This document shows, in pieces, positions 53,402-62,204 of a stretch of DNA of 64,000 nt. Every line of letters starts with the position of its first letter. The stretch's first letter is position 1. The DNA comes from Labrys okinawensis. GTDB lineage: Bacteria > Pseudomonadota > Alphaproteobacteria > Rhizobiales > Labraceae. Location: positions 62,001 through 126,000 of the forward strand of contig NZ_PUEJ01000007.1 of the NCBI RefSeq assembly GCF_002982075.1, written 5' to 3'. A program made the position numbers and the translations under genes. The notes under the pieces are model-generated. The model was given only the letters and a program-made list of their open reading frames with translations, was not told the DNA's origin and did not search any database.

Positions 53402-54742
53402 TCAGGACTCTGCCCCGTTCACCCGGCGCGCCAGTAGCTTGTCGATGCGGCGATCGTCCATGTCGACGATCTCGAACACCCAGCCGCCATAATCGAACTG
53501 CTCGCCGACTTCGGGAAGGTGGCCGAGCTGCGAGAGCGCGAAGCCGGCGATGGTGTGGAAGTCGCGATCCTGCGGCCGCGTATGCAGCTGGAGCCGGTCG
53601 AAGGCCGCATAGGCCGGCATCATGCCGTCGATCAGCAGCGAACCGTCCTGGCGCTCGACGATATCGGGCTCTTCGCCCTCGACCTCGGGCAGGTCGCCCG
53701 CCATGGCCTCGAGCAGGTCCGTCTGGGTGACGATGCCTTCGAGGCCGCCATATTCGTCGACGATCAGGGCTAGCCTGATGGGCGTCCGCTTGAATTGATC
53801 GAGCACCCGGAAGATCGGCATGGCCTCGTGCACGATGAGCGGCTGGCGGATGACGGCGAGCGGATCGAGCCTCTCGCCATCCAGCACCCGATCGAGCAGG
53901 TCCTGCTTGACGATCATGCCGAGCGGCTCGTCGATATTGCCGCGCCCGACCAGGAGATGGTCGTGACGGCATTCGCGGATGATGCGCAGCGTCTCCTTGG
54001 GATCGTCATCGATATCGACCCAATCGATCTCGCGCCGGGGCGTCATGATATCGCTGATGCGCCGCCCGCCGATGCTGAGCACGCGCACCATCACCTCTTC
54101 CTGCGCATCCTGCAGGATCCCGGCGTCCTGGCTGGCCCGGACCAGCAATTTGAGTTCCTCGGGCGAATGCAGCGATTCCTCCCCGGAACCCGGCCGCAGG
54201 CCGAACGCCCGCAGCACCAGGTTGCCGAGGCCGTTCAGCATCAGGATGGCCGGGCGCAGCAGGAACAGGAACAGCCCCAGCGGCCGGACGATCCACAGCG
54301 CCGTGCCCTCGCTGCGTTGCAGGGCCAGGCTCTTGGGCGCCAACTCGCCCAGCACGATATGCAGGGCCGTGATGATCACGAAGGCAACCGCAACGGCAAT
54401 GGCATGCGAGCCGGCGGTGGCCATTCCCCCGGGCAGCCAGCCGAGCAGCGGTTCGATCAGATGGGCGAGCGCCGGCTCGCCGATCCAGCCGAGAGCCAGG
54501 GACGAGATGGTGATGCCGAGCTGCGTCGCCGCCAGATTGGCGTCGAGATTGTCGATGGCGCGCAGCAGCGGGCGGGCATTCATCCGCCCGGCCGCAGCGA
54601 GTTCGGCGACCCTGCTGCGACGGACGGCGACGAGCGAGAACTCGGCGGCCACGAAAAAGCCGTTGGCGGCCACGAGAGCAAAGACGGCTAGCACCCTCAA
54701 CAAGTCCATGACGAGAGCACCGTCGTCGGAACCGGACATCAT
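53402..54742 (-). CDS. CNNM/CBS-domain membrane protein (hemolysin C/CorC family)
   Basis: This 446-residue inner-membrane protein has an N-terminal CNNM (DUF21) transmembrane domain (about 10-190, ANGFFVAAEFSLVAVRRSRV and LGELAPKSLALQRSE), two CBS modules (about 215-330) and a C-terminal CorC/HlyC domain (about 350-435). Related proteins export magnesium, cobalt or sodium; the hemolysin label is historical. Two adjacent ATG codons mark the start. It is monocistronic and convergent with the hydroxyacid dehydrogenase. Confidence 0.92.
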   Translation of the reverse strand: MMSGSDDGALVMDLLRVLAVFALVAANGFFVAAEFSLVAVRRSRVAELAAAGRMNARPLLRAIDNLDANLAATQLGITISSLALGWIGEPALAHLIEPLLGWLPGGMATAGSHAIAVAVAFVIITALHIVLGELAPKSLALQRSEGTALWIVRPLGLFLFLLRPAILMLNGLGNLVLRAFGLRPGSGEESLHSPEELKLLVRASQDAGILQDAQEEVMVRVLSIGGRRISDIMTPRREIDWVDIDDDPKETLRIIRECRHDHLLVGRGNIDEPLGMIVKQDLLDRVLDGERLDPLAVIRQPLIVHEAMPIFRVLDQFKRTPIRLALIVDEYGGLEGIVTQTDLLEAMAGDLPEVEGEEPDIVERQDGSLLIDGMMPAYAAFDRLQLHTRPQDRDFHTIAGFALSQLGHLPEVGEQFDYGGWVFEIVDMDDRRIDKLLARRVNGAES

Positions 54743-54892
54743 CTCCCCTTCCGCGCCGGGCGCGGTCCTTTCACAAAACCATCCCTCCTAGCATCGCCGC
54801 TCTGAAGCCGGGAGGCAAACCGCTCCTCATCAAGGCTGTGCGAAACCTCCCGCCGGGGCAAATACCAAGTCCCGATAAAGCTGACTCATGCG

Positions 54893-54995
54893 GCGTCAAT
54901 GCCACAGGCGGCATTCGGTGGGCGGGTCCCCAGACCCGCCTGCAAACCCCGCGTTTCCAGGGGGCCCCGGCCCCGCCCACCGCAGATGGCGTCGA
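54893..54995. repeat. Dispersed repeat family C, copy 2
   Basis: Matches the element at 2685-2785 in the GCCACAGGCGGCATTCGGTGGGCGGGTCCCCAGA block and the GCCC(C/G)GCCCACCGCAG end, with a divergent middle. It lies in the 574-base gap 54743-55316 between divergent genes. Confidence 0.6.
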
Positions 54996-55316
54996 GGGCG
55001 ACGGGCCCATCTTTCATGGCCCCGGCAGATCGTGCCCGTTCAGGACAGGTTCGTTGTTGACTTAAACAATCCCCATGATAACTTTTGGAATGTTATGAAA
55101 ATATATGAAAGAAAAATACTGACACCCGGAGGAAAATAGCCTGATCCGCTAGCAATCGCTGCCAAAGCTCCCTTGCCTTGCCCGAATTTGGATGAAGCTT
55201 GCGCATTTTCTTCAATGCCGCAGCGGGAGGATGCTTGTCCTCGCGCAATGCCCGGCCATCGGCTTTTGCAGCGCATCGAGATGTCGAACACGACACCACA
55301 TAAGGAGGAGGAAACC
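54996..55316 (+). promoter_or_regulatory. Upstream region of polyol ABC operon
   Basis: AT-rich between 55050 and 55140, with TTGACT at 55057-55062 as a possible -35 element and no firm -10. A GGAGGAAAAT stretch near 55130 is followed only by a stop, so no gene begins there. A strong AAGGAGGAGG ribosome site lies just before ATG 55317. Confidence 0.45.
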
Positions 55317-56636
55317 ATGCGATTTCTCAAAACACTGTGCCTCGGCGCGGCGGCGGCGTTCATCGCCGGCCTGCCGGCCCAGGCCGAAACCAAGCTCACC
55401 ATCGCCACCGTCAACAACAACGACATGGTGGTGATGCAGAAATTATCGAAGGATTTCGAGACCAAGAACCCCGACATCAAGCTGAACTGGGTGGTGCTCG
55501 AGGAAAATACGCTGCGCCAACGCCTGACCACCGACATCGCCACCAAGGGCGGCCAGTACGACATCATGACCATCGGCCTGTTCGAAGCGCCGATGTGGGG
55601 CGAGCGCAACTGGCTGACGGCGTTCGACAACGTGCCGGCCGACTACAAGCTCGACGACGTGCTCAAATCGGTACGGGACGGACTTTCCTATAACGGCAAG
55701 CTCTATGCCCTGCCCTTCTATGCCGAAAGCCAGATGACCTTCTATCGCAAGGATCTGTTCGACAAGGCCGGCCTGACCATGCCCGAGCAGCCGACCTGGA
55801 AGGACATCGACGGCTTTGCCGCCAAGATCCACGATCCCGACCACGGCGTCTACGGCATCTGCCTGCGCGGCAAGCCCGGCTGGGGCGAGAATATCGGCCA
55901 GATCACGCCGGTCGCCAATTCCTATGGCGCGCGCTGGTTCGACATGGAATGGAAGCCGCAATTCGACACGCCGGCCTGGAAGGAAGGCCTGACCGTCTAT
56001 GTCGATCTCCTGAAGAAATACGGCCCGCCGGGTGCGGCTTCCAACGGCTACAACGAGAATCTCGCCCTGTTCGCCAGCGGCAAATGCGGCATGTGGGTGG
56101 ATGCCACCGTCTCGGCCGGCTTCCTCAACGATCCCAAGCAGAGCAGCGTCGTCGGCAAGCTCGGCTACGCCCATCCGCCCTATGGCAAGTTCAACAAGGG
56201 CAACCACTATCTGTGGTCCTGGGCGCTGGCGGTGCCGGCTTCCTCCAAGGCACCGGACGCGGCCAAGAAGTTCATCTACTGGGCCACGTCGACCGACTAC
56301 ATCAAGCTGGTCGCCGATTATTCCGGCATCGTCACCGTGCCGCCGGGCACCCGCCAGTCGACCTATGACAACGCCGACTACATCAAGGCTGCGCCCTTCG
56401 CCAAGCTGACGCTGGATACCATCCAGACCGCCAACATGACGGACGCCACCCAGGAAAAGGTGCCCTATCGCGGCATCTCCTTCGTCGGCATTCCCGAGTT
56501 CCAGAGCATCGGCACCGCCGTCGGCCAGGAATTCGCTGCCGTCATCGCCGGCAAGAAGACGGTCGACCAGGGGCTGGCCGCGGCCCAGTCGCTGACCCAG
56601 CGCGCCATGCGCCAGGCCGGCTACCCGAAGAAATAG
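55317..56636 (+). CDS. Sugar-alcohol ABC transporter substrate-binding protein
   Basis: This 439-residue exported protein has a signal peptide of about 22 residues (ending LPAQAE). It is a family 1 sugar binder close to the sorbitol/mannitol protein SmoE: LTIATVNNNDMVVMQKLSKDFE, YDIMTIGLFEAPMWG, YALPFYAESQMTFYRKDLF and FVGIPEFQSIGTAVGQEFAA. It is followed by two matching permeases and a polyol-type SDR. A large hairpin region separates it from the permeases. Confidence 0.92.
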   Translation: MRFLKTLCLGAAAAFIAGLPAQAETKLTIATVNNNDMVVMQKLSKDFETKNPDIKLNWVVLEENTLRQRLTTDIATKGGQYDIMTIGLFEAPMWGERNWLTAFDNVPADYKLDDVLKSVRDGLSYNGKLYALPFYAESQMTFYRKDLFDKAGLTMPEQPTWKDIDGFAAKIHDPDHGVYGICLRGKPGWGENIGQITPVANSYGARWFDMEWKPQFDTPAWKEGLTVYVDLLKKYGPPGAASNGYNENLALFASGKCGMWVDATVSAGFLNDPKQSSVVGKLGYAHPPYGKFNKGNHYLWSWALAVPASSKAPDAAKKFIYWATSTDYIKLVADYSGIVTVPPGTRQSTYDNADYIKAAPFAKLTLDTIQTANMTDATQEKVPYRGISFVGIPEFQSIGTAVGQEFAAVIAGKKTVDQGLAAAQSLTQRAMRQAGYPKK

Positions 56637-56693
56637 GGCAGCCGCCAGGCGGTGATACGGTTCACTTGAATATCTTCGAGGTTGCACGACGCT

Positions 56694-56782
56694 TGTCATT
56701 GCCGGGCTTGACCCCGGCAATCCAGTCCGGATCCGTCGCGCGGGCGCCTTTTGGATAGCCGGGTCAAGCCCGGCTATGACAA
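56694..56782. repeat. Palindromic intergenic repeat family F
   Basis: TTGTCATTGCCGGGCTTGACCCCGGCAATCCA at the left and an inverted GGATAGCCGGGTCAAGCCCGGCTATGACAA at the right bound about 30 bases. It lies just after the binding-protein gene and would form a hairpin in the message. This is a common alphaproteobacterial repeat type. Confidence 0.8.
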
Positions 56783-56861
56783 CCCGGAGTGTTTCCTCCT
56801 CGAGTGAACTGCATTGGCGCAAGACACAGGCTTGCCGGGGCGATCCGCCCCGCTCCGCGCC

Positions 56862-56936
56862 AAGATGCGTTTTCTCTCCCGGAACGCATCTTCGGCGGCG
56901 CGATCCCGATCCTGCCTTGACCGGGATCGCGCCGCC
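56862..56936 (+). promoter_or_regulatory. Tandem hairpins between binding-protein and permease genes
   Basis: Two inverted repeats follow each other: AAGATGCGTT...AACGCATCTT (56862-56892), and a 15-bp stem GGCGGCGCGATCCCG...CGGGATCGCGCCGCC (56894-56936). No U-run follows, so they look like RNA-stability or partial-termination structures that would raise binding-protein expression relative to permeases. Gap 56637-57063 contains no gene. Confidence 0.65.
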
Positions 56937-57063
56937 TGCCCCGCAAAGCGGCGTGTGCGGGCGGAAACGCTCGCCCGCTTGCCCCCTGTTTCAATGCGTC
57001 CTCGCGCTGCCGCCGATGCCGGCAAATCGCAGTACGCCGTGAGATCGATCCGAAAGGAGCTCC

Positions 57064-57954
57064 ATGGCCGTCGCCTTGTTCGCCCGCCATCGCGGCGTCG
57101 GAGTTGACACGCGTCCCCTGCTGGCGCCGTCGGTCCTGTTGCTGTTCGTCTGGATGATCGTGCCGCTGGCACTCACGATCTACCTGTCGTTCCAGCGCTA
57201 CAACCTGAACTATCTCGACAACACCGGTTTCGCCGGCCTCGACAATTACCGCTATCTCATCGAGGATCCGGGCCTCACCAACGCCATCCTCAACACCATC
57301 ATCCTGGTGGTGAGCGTGCTGGCGATCACCGTCGTGGTCGGCATTGTCGGCGCCATCCTGCTCGACCAGCCGGTGTTCGGCCGCGGGCTCGCCCGGCTCT
57401 TGTGCATCGCGCCCTTCTTCATCATGCCCACGGTCAGCGCGCTGGTGTGGAAGAACCTCCTGATGCATCCGGTGAACGGCCTGTTCGCCTGGATCTCGCG
57501 CTCCCTGGGCCTGCCCGTCATCGATTGGTTCTCCGACTATCCGCTGATGTCGGTGGTGATCATCGTGGCCTGGCAATGGATCCCCTTTGCGCTCCTGATC
57601 CTGCTGACCTCGCTGCAATCGCTCGACCGCGAGCAGATAGAGGCCGCCCGCATGGATGGCGCCAACGGCCTGCGCCTGTTCGCGCATATCATGCTGCCGC
57701 ATCTCTACAGGGCCATCACCATCGTGGTGATGATCGAGACGATCTTCCTGCTCTCGATCTTCGCGGAGATTCTGGTCACCACCGCCGGCGGCCCGGGCGA
57801 CGCTTCCACCACCCTGCCCTATCTCATCTACAAGACCGCCTTGCTCGATTCCGACATCGGCGGCGCCTCGGCCGGCGGCATGCTCGCCGTGGTTCTCGCC
57901 AATCTCGTCGCCGTCTTCCTCATGCGCACGATTTCCCACACGCTGGAGGACTGA
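57064..57954 (+). CDS. Sugar-alcohol ABC transporter permease (SmoF-like)
   Basis: This 296-residue permease has six transmembrane helices. It shows LLAPSVLLLFVWMIVPLALTIYLSF at the start and the coupling loop EQIEAARMDGANGLRLFAHIMLPHL. AAAGGAG precedes ATG 57064. It pairs with the permease three bases downstream. Confidence 0.92.
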   Translation: MAVALFARHRGVGVDTRPLLAPSVLLLFVWMIVPLALTIYLSFQRYNLNYLDNTGFAGLDNYRYLIEDPGLTNAILNTIILVVSVLAITVVVGIVGAILLDQPVFGRGLARLLCIAPFFIMPTVSALVWKNLLMHPVNGLFAWISRSLGLPVIDWFSDYPLMSVVIIVAWQWIPFALLILLTSLQSLDREQIEAARMDGANGLRLFAHIMLPHLYRAITIVVMIETIFLLSIFAEILVTTAGGPGDASTTLPYLIYKTALLDSDIGGASAGGMLAVVLANLVAVFLMRTISHTLED

Positions 57955-57957
57955 CCG

Positions 57958-58779
57958 ATGGCCGTCTCGCTCACCCGCCGCATCGTCGTCAGCCTGCTAT
58001 GCTGGCTCATGACGCTGGTGCTGTTCTTCCCCATCCTGTGGATGATGATCACTGCCTTCAAGACCGAGCAGCAGGCGATCGCCACGCCGCCGGTCCTGTT
58101 TTTCCAGCCCAGCCTGCACAATTTCGAGGAGATCCTGGAGAGTGCCGACTACATCCACTTCTTCGCCAACAGCGTGATCGTCTCGGTGGGCTCGACGGTT
58201 CTGGGCATCCTCGTCGGCCTGCCGGCGGCCTATGCACTCGCCTTCTTTCCCGGGCCACGAGCCAAGGACCTGATGATGTGGATGCTCTCGACCAAGATGA
58301 TGCCGGCCGTGGGCGTGCTCGTGCCGATCTACCTCCTGTTCCAATGGGCGGGGCTCCTGGATTCGCTGTTGGGCCTGACCTGCCTCTACATGCTGGTCAA
58401 CCTGCCGATCATCGTGTGGATGCTGTTCACCTTCTTCCGCGACGTGCCCAAGGAGATCCTGGAGGCGGCGCGCATGGACGGCGCCGGGCCCCTCAAGCAG
58501 TTCGTATGGATGCTGCTGCCGATGACCATGCCCGGTATCGCCTCCACCGCCCTGCTCGCCATCATCCTGTCCTGGAACGAAGCGTTCTGGAGCATCAACC
58601 TCACGGTGACGCAGGCGACGCCGCTGACGGCCTTTATCGCCCGCTTTTCGAGCCCCGAGGGCCTGTTCTGGGCCAAGCTTTCCGCCGCATCGCTGATGGC
58701 GATCGGCCCCATTCTGATCTTCGGCTGGCTGACGCAGCGCCAGCTCGTCCGAGGTCTCACCTTCGGCGCCGTCAAGTGA
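57958..58779 (+). CDS. Sugar-alcohol ABC transporter permease (SmoG-like)
   Basis: This 273-residue permease of the MalG type has WMMITAFKTEQQAIATPPVLFF, an exported loop and KEILEAARMDGAGPLKQFVWMLLPMTMPG (EAA motif). It closes the membrane part of the importer. No ATPase gene (the expected SmoK/MsmX-type partner) follows; the next gene is an SDR. Confidence 0.92.
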   Translation: MAVSLTRRIVVSLLCWLMTLVLFFPILWMMITAFKTEQQAIATPPVLFFQPSLHNFEEILESADYIHFFANSVIVSVGSTVLGILVGLPAAYALAFFPGPRAKDLMMWMLSTKMMPAVGVLVPIYLLFQWAGLLDSLLGLTCLYMLVNLPIIVWMLFTFFRDVPKEILEAARMDGAGPLKQFVWMLLPMTMPGIASTALLAIILSWNEAFWSINLTVTQATPLTAFIARFSSPEGLFWAKLSAASLMAIGPILIFGWLTQRQLVRGLTFGAVK

Positions 58780-58813
58780 CGACGCTATCGTTCGCGCGGA
58801 GGATATTGCAACG

Positions 58814-59587
58814 ATGTATTTGAAGAAATTCGACTTGTCCGGCCAGACGGCCTTCATCACCGGCGGCGGCCGTGGCATCGGGCTCGCCAGCGCCGAGGCC
58901 CTGCTGGAGGCCGGCGCCAAGGTGGTGATCTCCGATCTCGACCCGGCCGTGCTCGCCAGCGGCCGGGAAGCCCTCGCCGCCAAGGGCTGGACCGTCGATG
59001 CCGTTGCGCTCGACGTCACCGATGCGGATGCCGTGGGCCGTGCCGCACGCGAGGCCAATGAACGCCATGGCGGCGTCGACATCCTGATCGCCAATGCCGG
59101 CATCGCCTGGCCCGACACCGGCGGCGAGGACATGAGCGACGAGGTCTGGCGCAAGGTGATCGATGTCGACCTCAATGGCTGCTACTGGAGCTGCCGCGAA
59201 TTCGGCCGGGCCATGCTGCAGCGTGGCAAGGGCTCAATCGTCACGCTGGGCTCGATGTCCGGGCTCATCTCCAACAAGCCCCAGCGCCAGGTCCATTACA
59301 ATGCCGCCAAGGCCGGCGTGCATCACATGACCAAGTCGCTGGCCGGCGAATGGGCGCCTCATGGCGTGCGCGTCAATGCGGTGGCGCCGACCTATGTCGA
59401 CACGCCGATGTCGCGCGGCGGCTTCGACAAGCCGGAGCTGTTCCCGGTGTGGATGGAAATGACGCCGATGAAGCGCGTGGCGCGTGCCGACGAGATCGCC
59501 TCGGCCATCCTGTTCCTGGCCAGCGATGCCGCAAGCGCCATGACGGGCGCGGTCGTCGTCGTCGATTGCGGCTACACCATCTGGTAG
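58814..59587 (+). CDS. Polyol-type short-chain dehydrogenase
   Basis: This 257-residue NAD(P)-dependent SDR has TGGGRGIG at about residue 19, ANAG near 90, the catalytic Ser in LGSMSG, YNAAK (Tyr-x3-Lys) and the C-terminal VDCGYTIW ending typical of sorbitol/galactitol/arabinitol dehydrogenases. GGAGGA lies ten bases before ATG 58814. It probably oxidises the imported sugar alcohol to a ketose. Confidence 0.9.
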   Translation: MYLKKFDLSGQTAFITGGGRGIGLASAEALLEAGAKVVISDLDPAVLASGREALAAKGWTVDAVALDVTDADAVGRAAREANERHGGVDILIANAGIAWPDTGGEDMSDEVWRKVIDVDLNGCYWSCREFGRAMLQRGKGSIVTLGSMSGLISNKPQRQVHYNAAKAGVHHMTKSLAGEWAPHGVRVNAVAPTYVDTPMSRGGFDKPELFPVWMEMTPMKRVARADEIASAILFLASDAASAMTGAVVVVDCGYTIW

Positions 59588-59774
59588 CCCGATCTCGCGT
59601 CCATCGGGAGCTTCGTTCCCCCGACCCCGATGGACGCGGTGCCCCCTTGAAACCTTCGGAGTATAAAACGCGCGCCCTGAAGCCGTCATTTCCGGCGCCG
59701 CTGATGCGGCGGGAAGGGAATCCAGGGGCAAATGTTAAGACCGTAGCCCCGGTATCCTCACAAGCGCTCGGCCG

Positions 59775-60455
59775 TCAGGCCTTGCCCGCGACCAGCTTCA
59801 CGCCGATGCGGTCGGCCAGCAGGACCAGCTCGGCGAGCGCCTCGGCCGAGCCCAGAACGGCGCGCGGTTCCCCCACCGGGGCCAGGACATCGCCGGGAAG
59901 GCGGTCGCCGAACAGGACGATGGCGAGCGCCCGGTCGTCCTGCCGGGAAACCCAGCACAGCCCCTGCACCTCGGGAAGCGCCCGATGCCAGGCTTCGGCC
60001 CAGGCGCGCGTGCCGGGATACCGGTCCTTTTCCGTATCGATGAGCTGGGTCCGGCGCACACCGAGGCGGCGCAAGGCCGTGGCGCTCAGATCGACAAGCA
60101 GCAGATTCTGTTGCGGCTCGAGCCGGGAATGCACTTGGCCGGCCAGCCTGGCCTTGTCGAGGGTCTTCAGCCGTGCGGTGAAGGGAACGTCGTGAAAAAC
60201 CGTCTCCATGGCGGCGCATTCGAAGGAGGTGCCGCCATAGAGGGTGGGGATCGCCGCGCCCTCCCCGTTCTTGATCGGGCTGAAGCGGGCATTGCCGGCA
60301 AGGCCCGGATTGAACTGGGCCGGTCCATATCTGTCGAGGTGGATGCGGTGGATGACCCGGCCCTTGGGCCAGGTCATCATGGCCGTCTTGGCGGCGAGCT
60401 GGGATGGCGGGGCGGGTGTCGCAGGGCGTGCCTTGGCGAGCCTCGCCCTAGCCAT
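59775..60455 (-). CDS. RES-domain toxin (NAD-degrading family)
   Basis: This 226-residue protein has the RES arrangement RIHLDRYGPAQFNPG, then ARFSP, then TLYGGTSFECAAMETVFHDV, with the conserved Arg, Glu and Ser of the family. RES toxins paired with Xre/ParS antitoxins break down NAD+. Its ATG overlaps the antitoxin stop by 8 bases. A family B-unlike hairpin region lies downstream. The first 27 residues precede the domain and may be an added tail. Confidence 0.88.
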   Translation of the reverse strand: MARARLAKARPATPAPPSQLAAKTAMMTWPKGRVIHRIHLDRYGPAQFNPGLAGNARFSPIKNGEGAAIPTLYGGTSFECAAMETVFHDVPFTARLKTLDKARLAGQVHSRLEPQQNLLLVDLSATALRRLGVRRTQLIDTEKDRYPGTRAWAEAWHRALPEVQGLCWVSRQDDRALAIVLFGDRLPGDVLAPVGEPRAVLGSAEALAELVLLADRIGVKLVAGKA

Positions 60456-61134
60456 GCAGCACGCCCTCCATCTCGTCGCGGGCCGCGGCGATCACCCGGT
60501 CGGGCTCCCGCAGCAGCAGGTCCAGGGGGCGCTCCCCGCCCAGATAGCTGTTGTCGGAGGCGAACCAATAGGCCGCGCCCCAGCCATCCTTAGACTGGCC
60601 GAAGATCTTCAGCACTTCGGCCAGCGGCTTGGCCGGACGATAACCCGTCGCAGGGTCCAGGCCGTAGCCGGGGAAATAGTCGACACCCTGATGGCGGATG
60701 GCGAAGATCTGCCCGTCCTTCTTCCATTTGTTGGGCTGGGCGCTGGGATTGGTCGCGCTGAACCCCGCCACCTCGGCAATCTGGGCGGCGGTGAGCCATT
60801 CGCCCTCCTCCAGCACGGCCTTGCGCGCCTCGGCCGTCATCCTCGCCTCTGCCAGCATATGCTGAGGCAAGGGAACCTGGGGCACCAGGGCCTCGATGAT
60901 CGATTGAAGCGCGGCCTTCTCGCGCCGCGCCACGATCGCCCCGACGAGCGGGGCAATCGCCTCGAAGGTGTGGGCGAGCGCCTTCACCGCCGGAGAACTG
61001 ACCTGGTCCAGCGTCACGGCGATGACCTGCGTCCCCTTCGCGCCGAGATGGCCGAGGCCGTCGCGCACCTCTTCCGGGGTGCCGGTGATGGTGGTGACCC
61101 CCGACAATGCCTTGAGGGCCTGGGCGGTCGTCAT
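60448..61134 (-). CDS. Xre/MbcA/ParS-type antitoxin partner of RES, long form
   Basis: This 228-residue protein is upstream of and overlapping the RES gene. The C-terminus carries the toxin-binding MbcA/ParS/Xre domain (LKIFGQSKDGWGAAYWFASDNSYLGGERPLDLLLREPDRVIAAA). Before it is TAAQIAEVAGFSATNPSAQPNKWKKDGQIFAIRHQG, a DNA-binding-like module. About 90 helical residues precede that, making it longer than the usual 130-170. Antitoxin first and toxin second is the normal order. Confidence 0.85.
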   Translation of the reverse strand: MTTAQALKALSGVTTITGTPEEVRDGLGHLGAKGTQVIAVTLDQVSSPAVKALAHTFEAIAPLVGAIVARREKAALQSIIEALVPQVPLPQHMLAEARMTAEARKAVLEEGEWLTAAQIAEVAGFSATNPSAQPNKWKKDGQIFAIRHQGVDYFPGYGLDPATGYRPAKPLAEVLKIFGQSKDGWGAAYWFASDNSYLGGERPLDLLLREPDRVIAAARDEMEGVLHG

Positions 61135-61346
61135 GTCATCAGCTCCAAATTCGAAATGATCGTGGTTATCTATATAGCACGATAATCCATCTCATCAAGA
61201 CTGCCTACGCAGGATGACAGATCATGCCGAGGGGCGGCAGCCACGGTTTTCCCAAAGCAGCGTTTCGGAAAATGCGAATTCCCGCGGCGGCGGCGGACCG
61301 CTAGCCTTGGAACGTCGAAGCAGAACCGCTTCCGGGAAGTCGCCCA

Positions 61347-62159
61347 ATGGCATGGACACAGCCTATCCAGCATGAGCCCCGGCAGCCTGCCGGCCACGGC
61401 CGCCTGCGCCATGTCGCGGATCGCCTGCCGGCCAGCGACCCCGATCGCGGCGCCGTCCTGCTGCTCGGCAATTTCGACGGCTTCCATCGCGGCCACCACG
61501 CCTTGCTCGATGCCGCCGAGCGGATTGCGGGCGAGGACCTGCCTCTGGGCGTGATGTCCTGCGAACCACACCCGCGCAGCTTCTTCCGCAGGGCGGATTG
61601 TCCCTTCCGCCTGACCACGCCTACCACCAAGGCCCATCGTTTCGCCGCCCTGGGGTTCGACTACGTGTTCTCCCCGATCTTCGATGCCGCTTTCGCCTCG
61701 CTGACACCGGCGGAATTTGCCCATGGGGTCCTCAAGCAGGGCCTCGGTGTCAGCCATGCCGTCATCGGCGACGACTTCCGTTTCGGCCGCTCGCGGGCGG
61801 GCGACGCCGACCTGCTGGCGCGGCTCGGCAGGTCCCTCGGCTTCGGCGTGACCCGCGTTCCGGAAATCTCGGCCAATGCCCGGCGCTGCTCCTCCAGCCA
61901 GGTTCGCGCCTTTCTGCGGGCCGGCGACATCAGGGCCGCCAATGGCTTGCTCGGCACGCCCTGGCTGGTCGAGGCCGTCGCTTCCGGCGGCCAACTCGCC
62001 CTTTCGCCGACGCTCTGCCGCCCACCCGCCGGCCTCTATCTATGCTGGACCGGCAGCGCCGCGCGGCAGCTTCATCTGAGCGCCGACGGCGTGGTCACCG
62101 CGGATCAAGGAGCATCGCCGGCAGCGGGTCTCCTTCGCTTTCTCGACCGGCTGGCCTGA
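61347..62159 (+). CDS. FAD synthetase-like nucleotidyltransferase (RibF N-terminal type)
   Basis: This 270-residue protein has the RibF adenylyltransferase half: LLLGNFDGFHRGHHALL (the HxGH-type nucleotide site), CEPHPRSFF, and VIGDDFRFGRSRAGDADLL. The riboflavin kinase half is missing; the last 80 residues keep only a shortened remnant. It may be a paralogue making FMN-adenylyl links or another nucleotide. It is 45 bases upstream of hutD on the same strand. Confidence 0.85.
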   Translation: MAWTQPIQHEPRQPAGHGRLRHVADRLPASDPDRGAVLLLGNFDGFHRGHHALLDAAERIAGEDLPLGVMSCEPHPRSFFRRADCPFRLTTPTTKAHRFAALGFDYVFSPIFDAAFASLTPAEFAHGVLKQGLGVSHAVIGDDFRFGRSRAGDADLLARLGRSLGFGVTRVPEISANARRCSSSQVRAFLRAGDIRAANGLLGTPWLVEAVASGGQLALSPTLCRPPAGLYLCWTGSAARQLHLSADGVVTADQGASPAAGLLRFLDRLA

Positions 62160-62204
62160 CCAGCCCGCTGCCGAGCCCCGCTCATCCCTGAAAACCGGAC
62201 CATC

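Noticed and set aside
53402-54742. Hemolysin virulence factor
   Set aside because: CNNM/CBS/CorC layout indicates an ion transporter-like protein; the haemolysin name is historical.
56894-56936. Rho-independent terminator
   Set aside because: The stem is strong but no run of T follows, and the permease genes downstream clearly belong to the same system.
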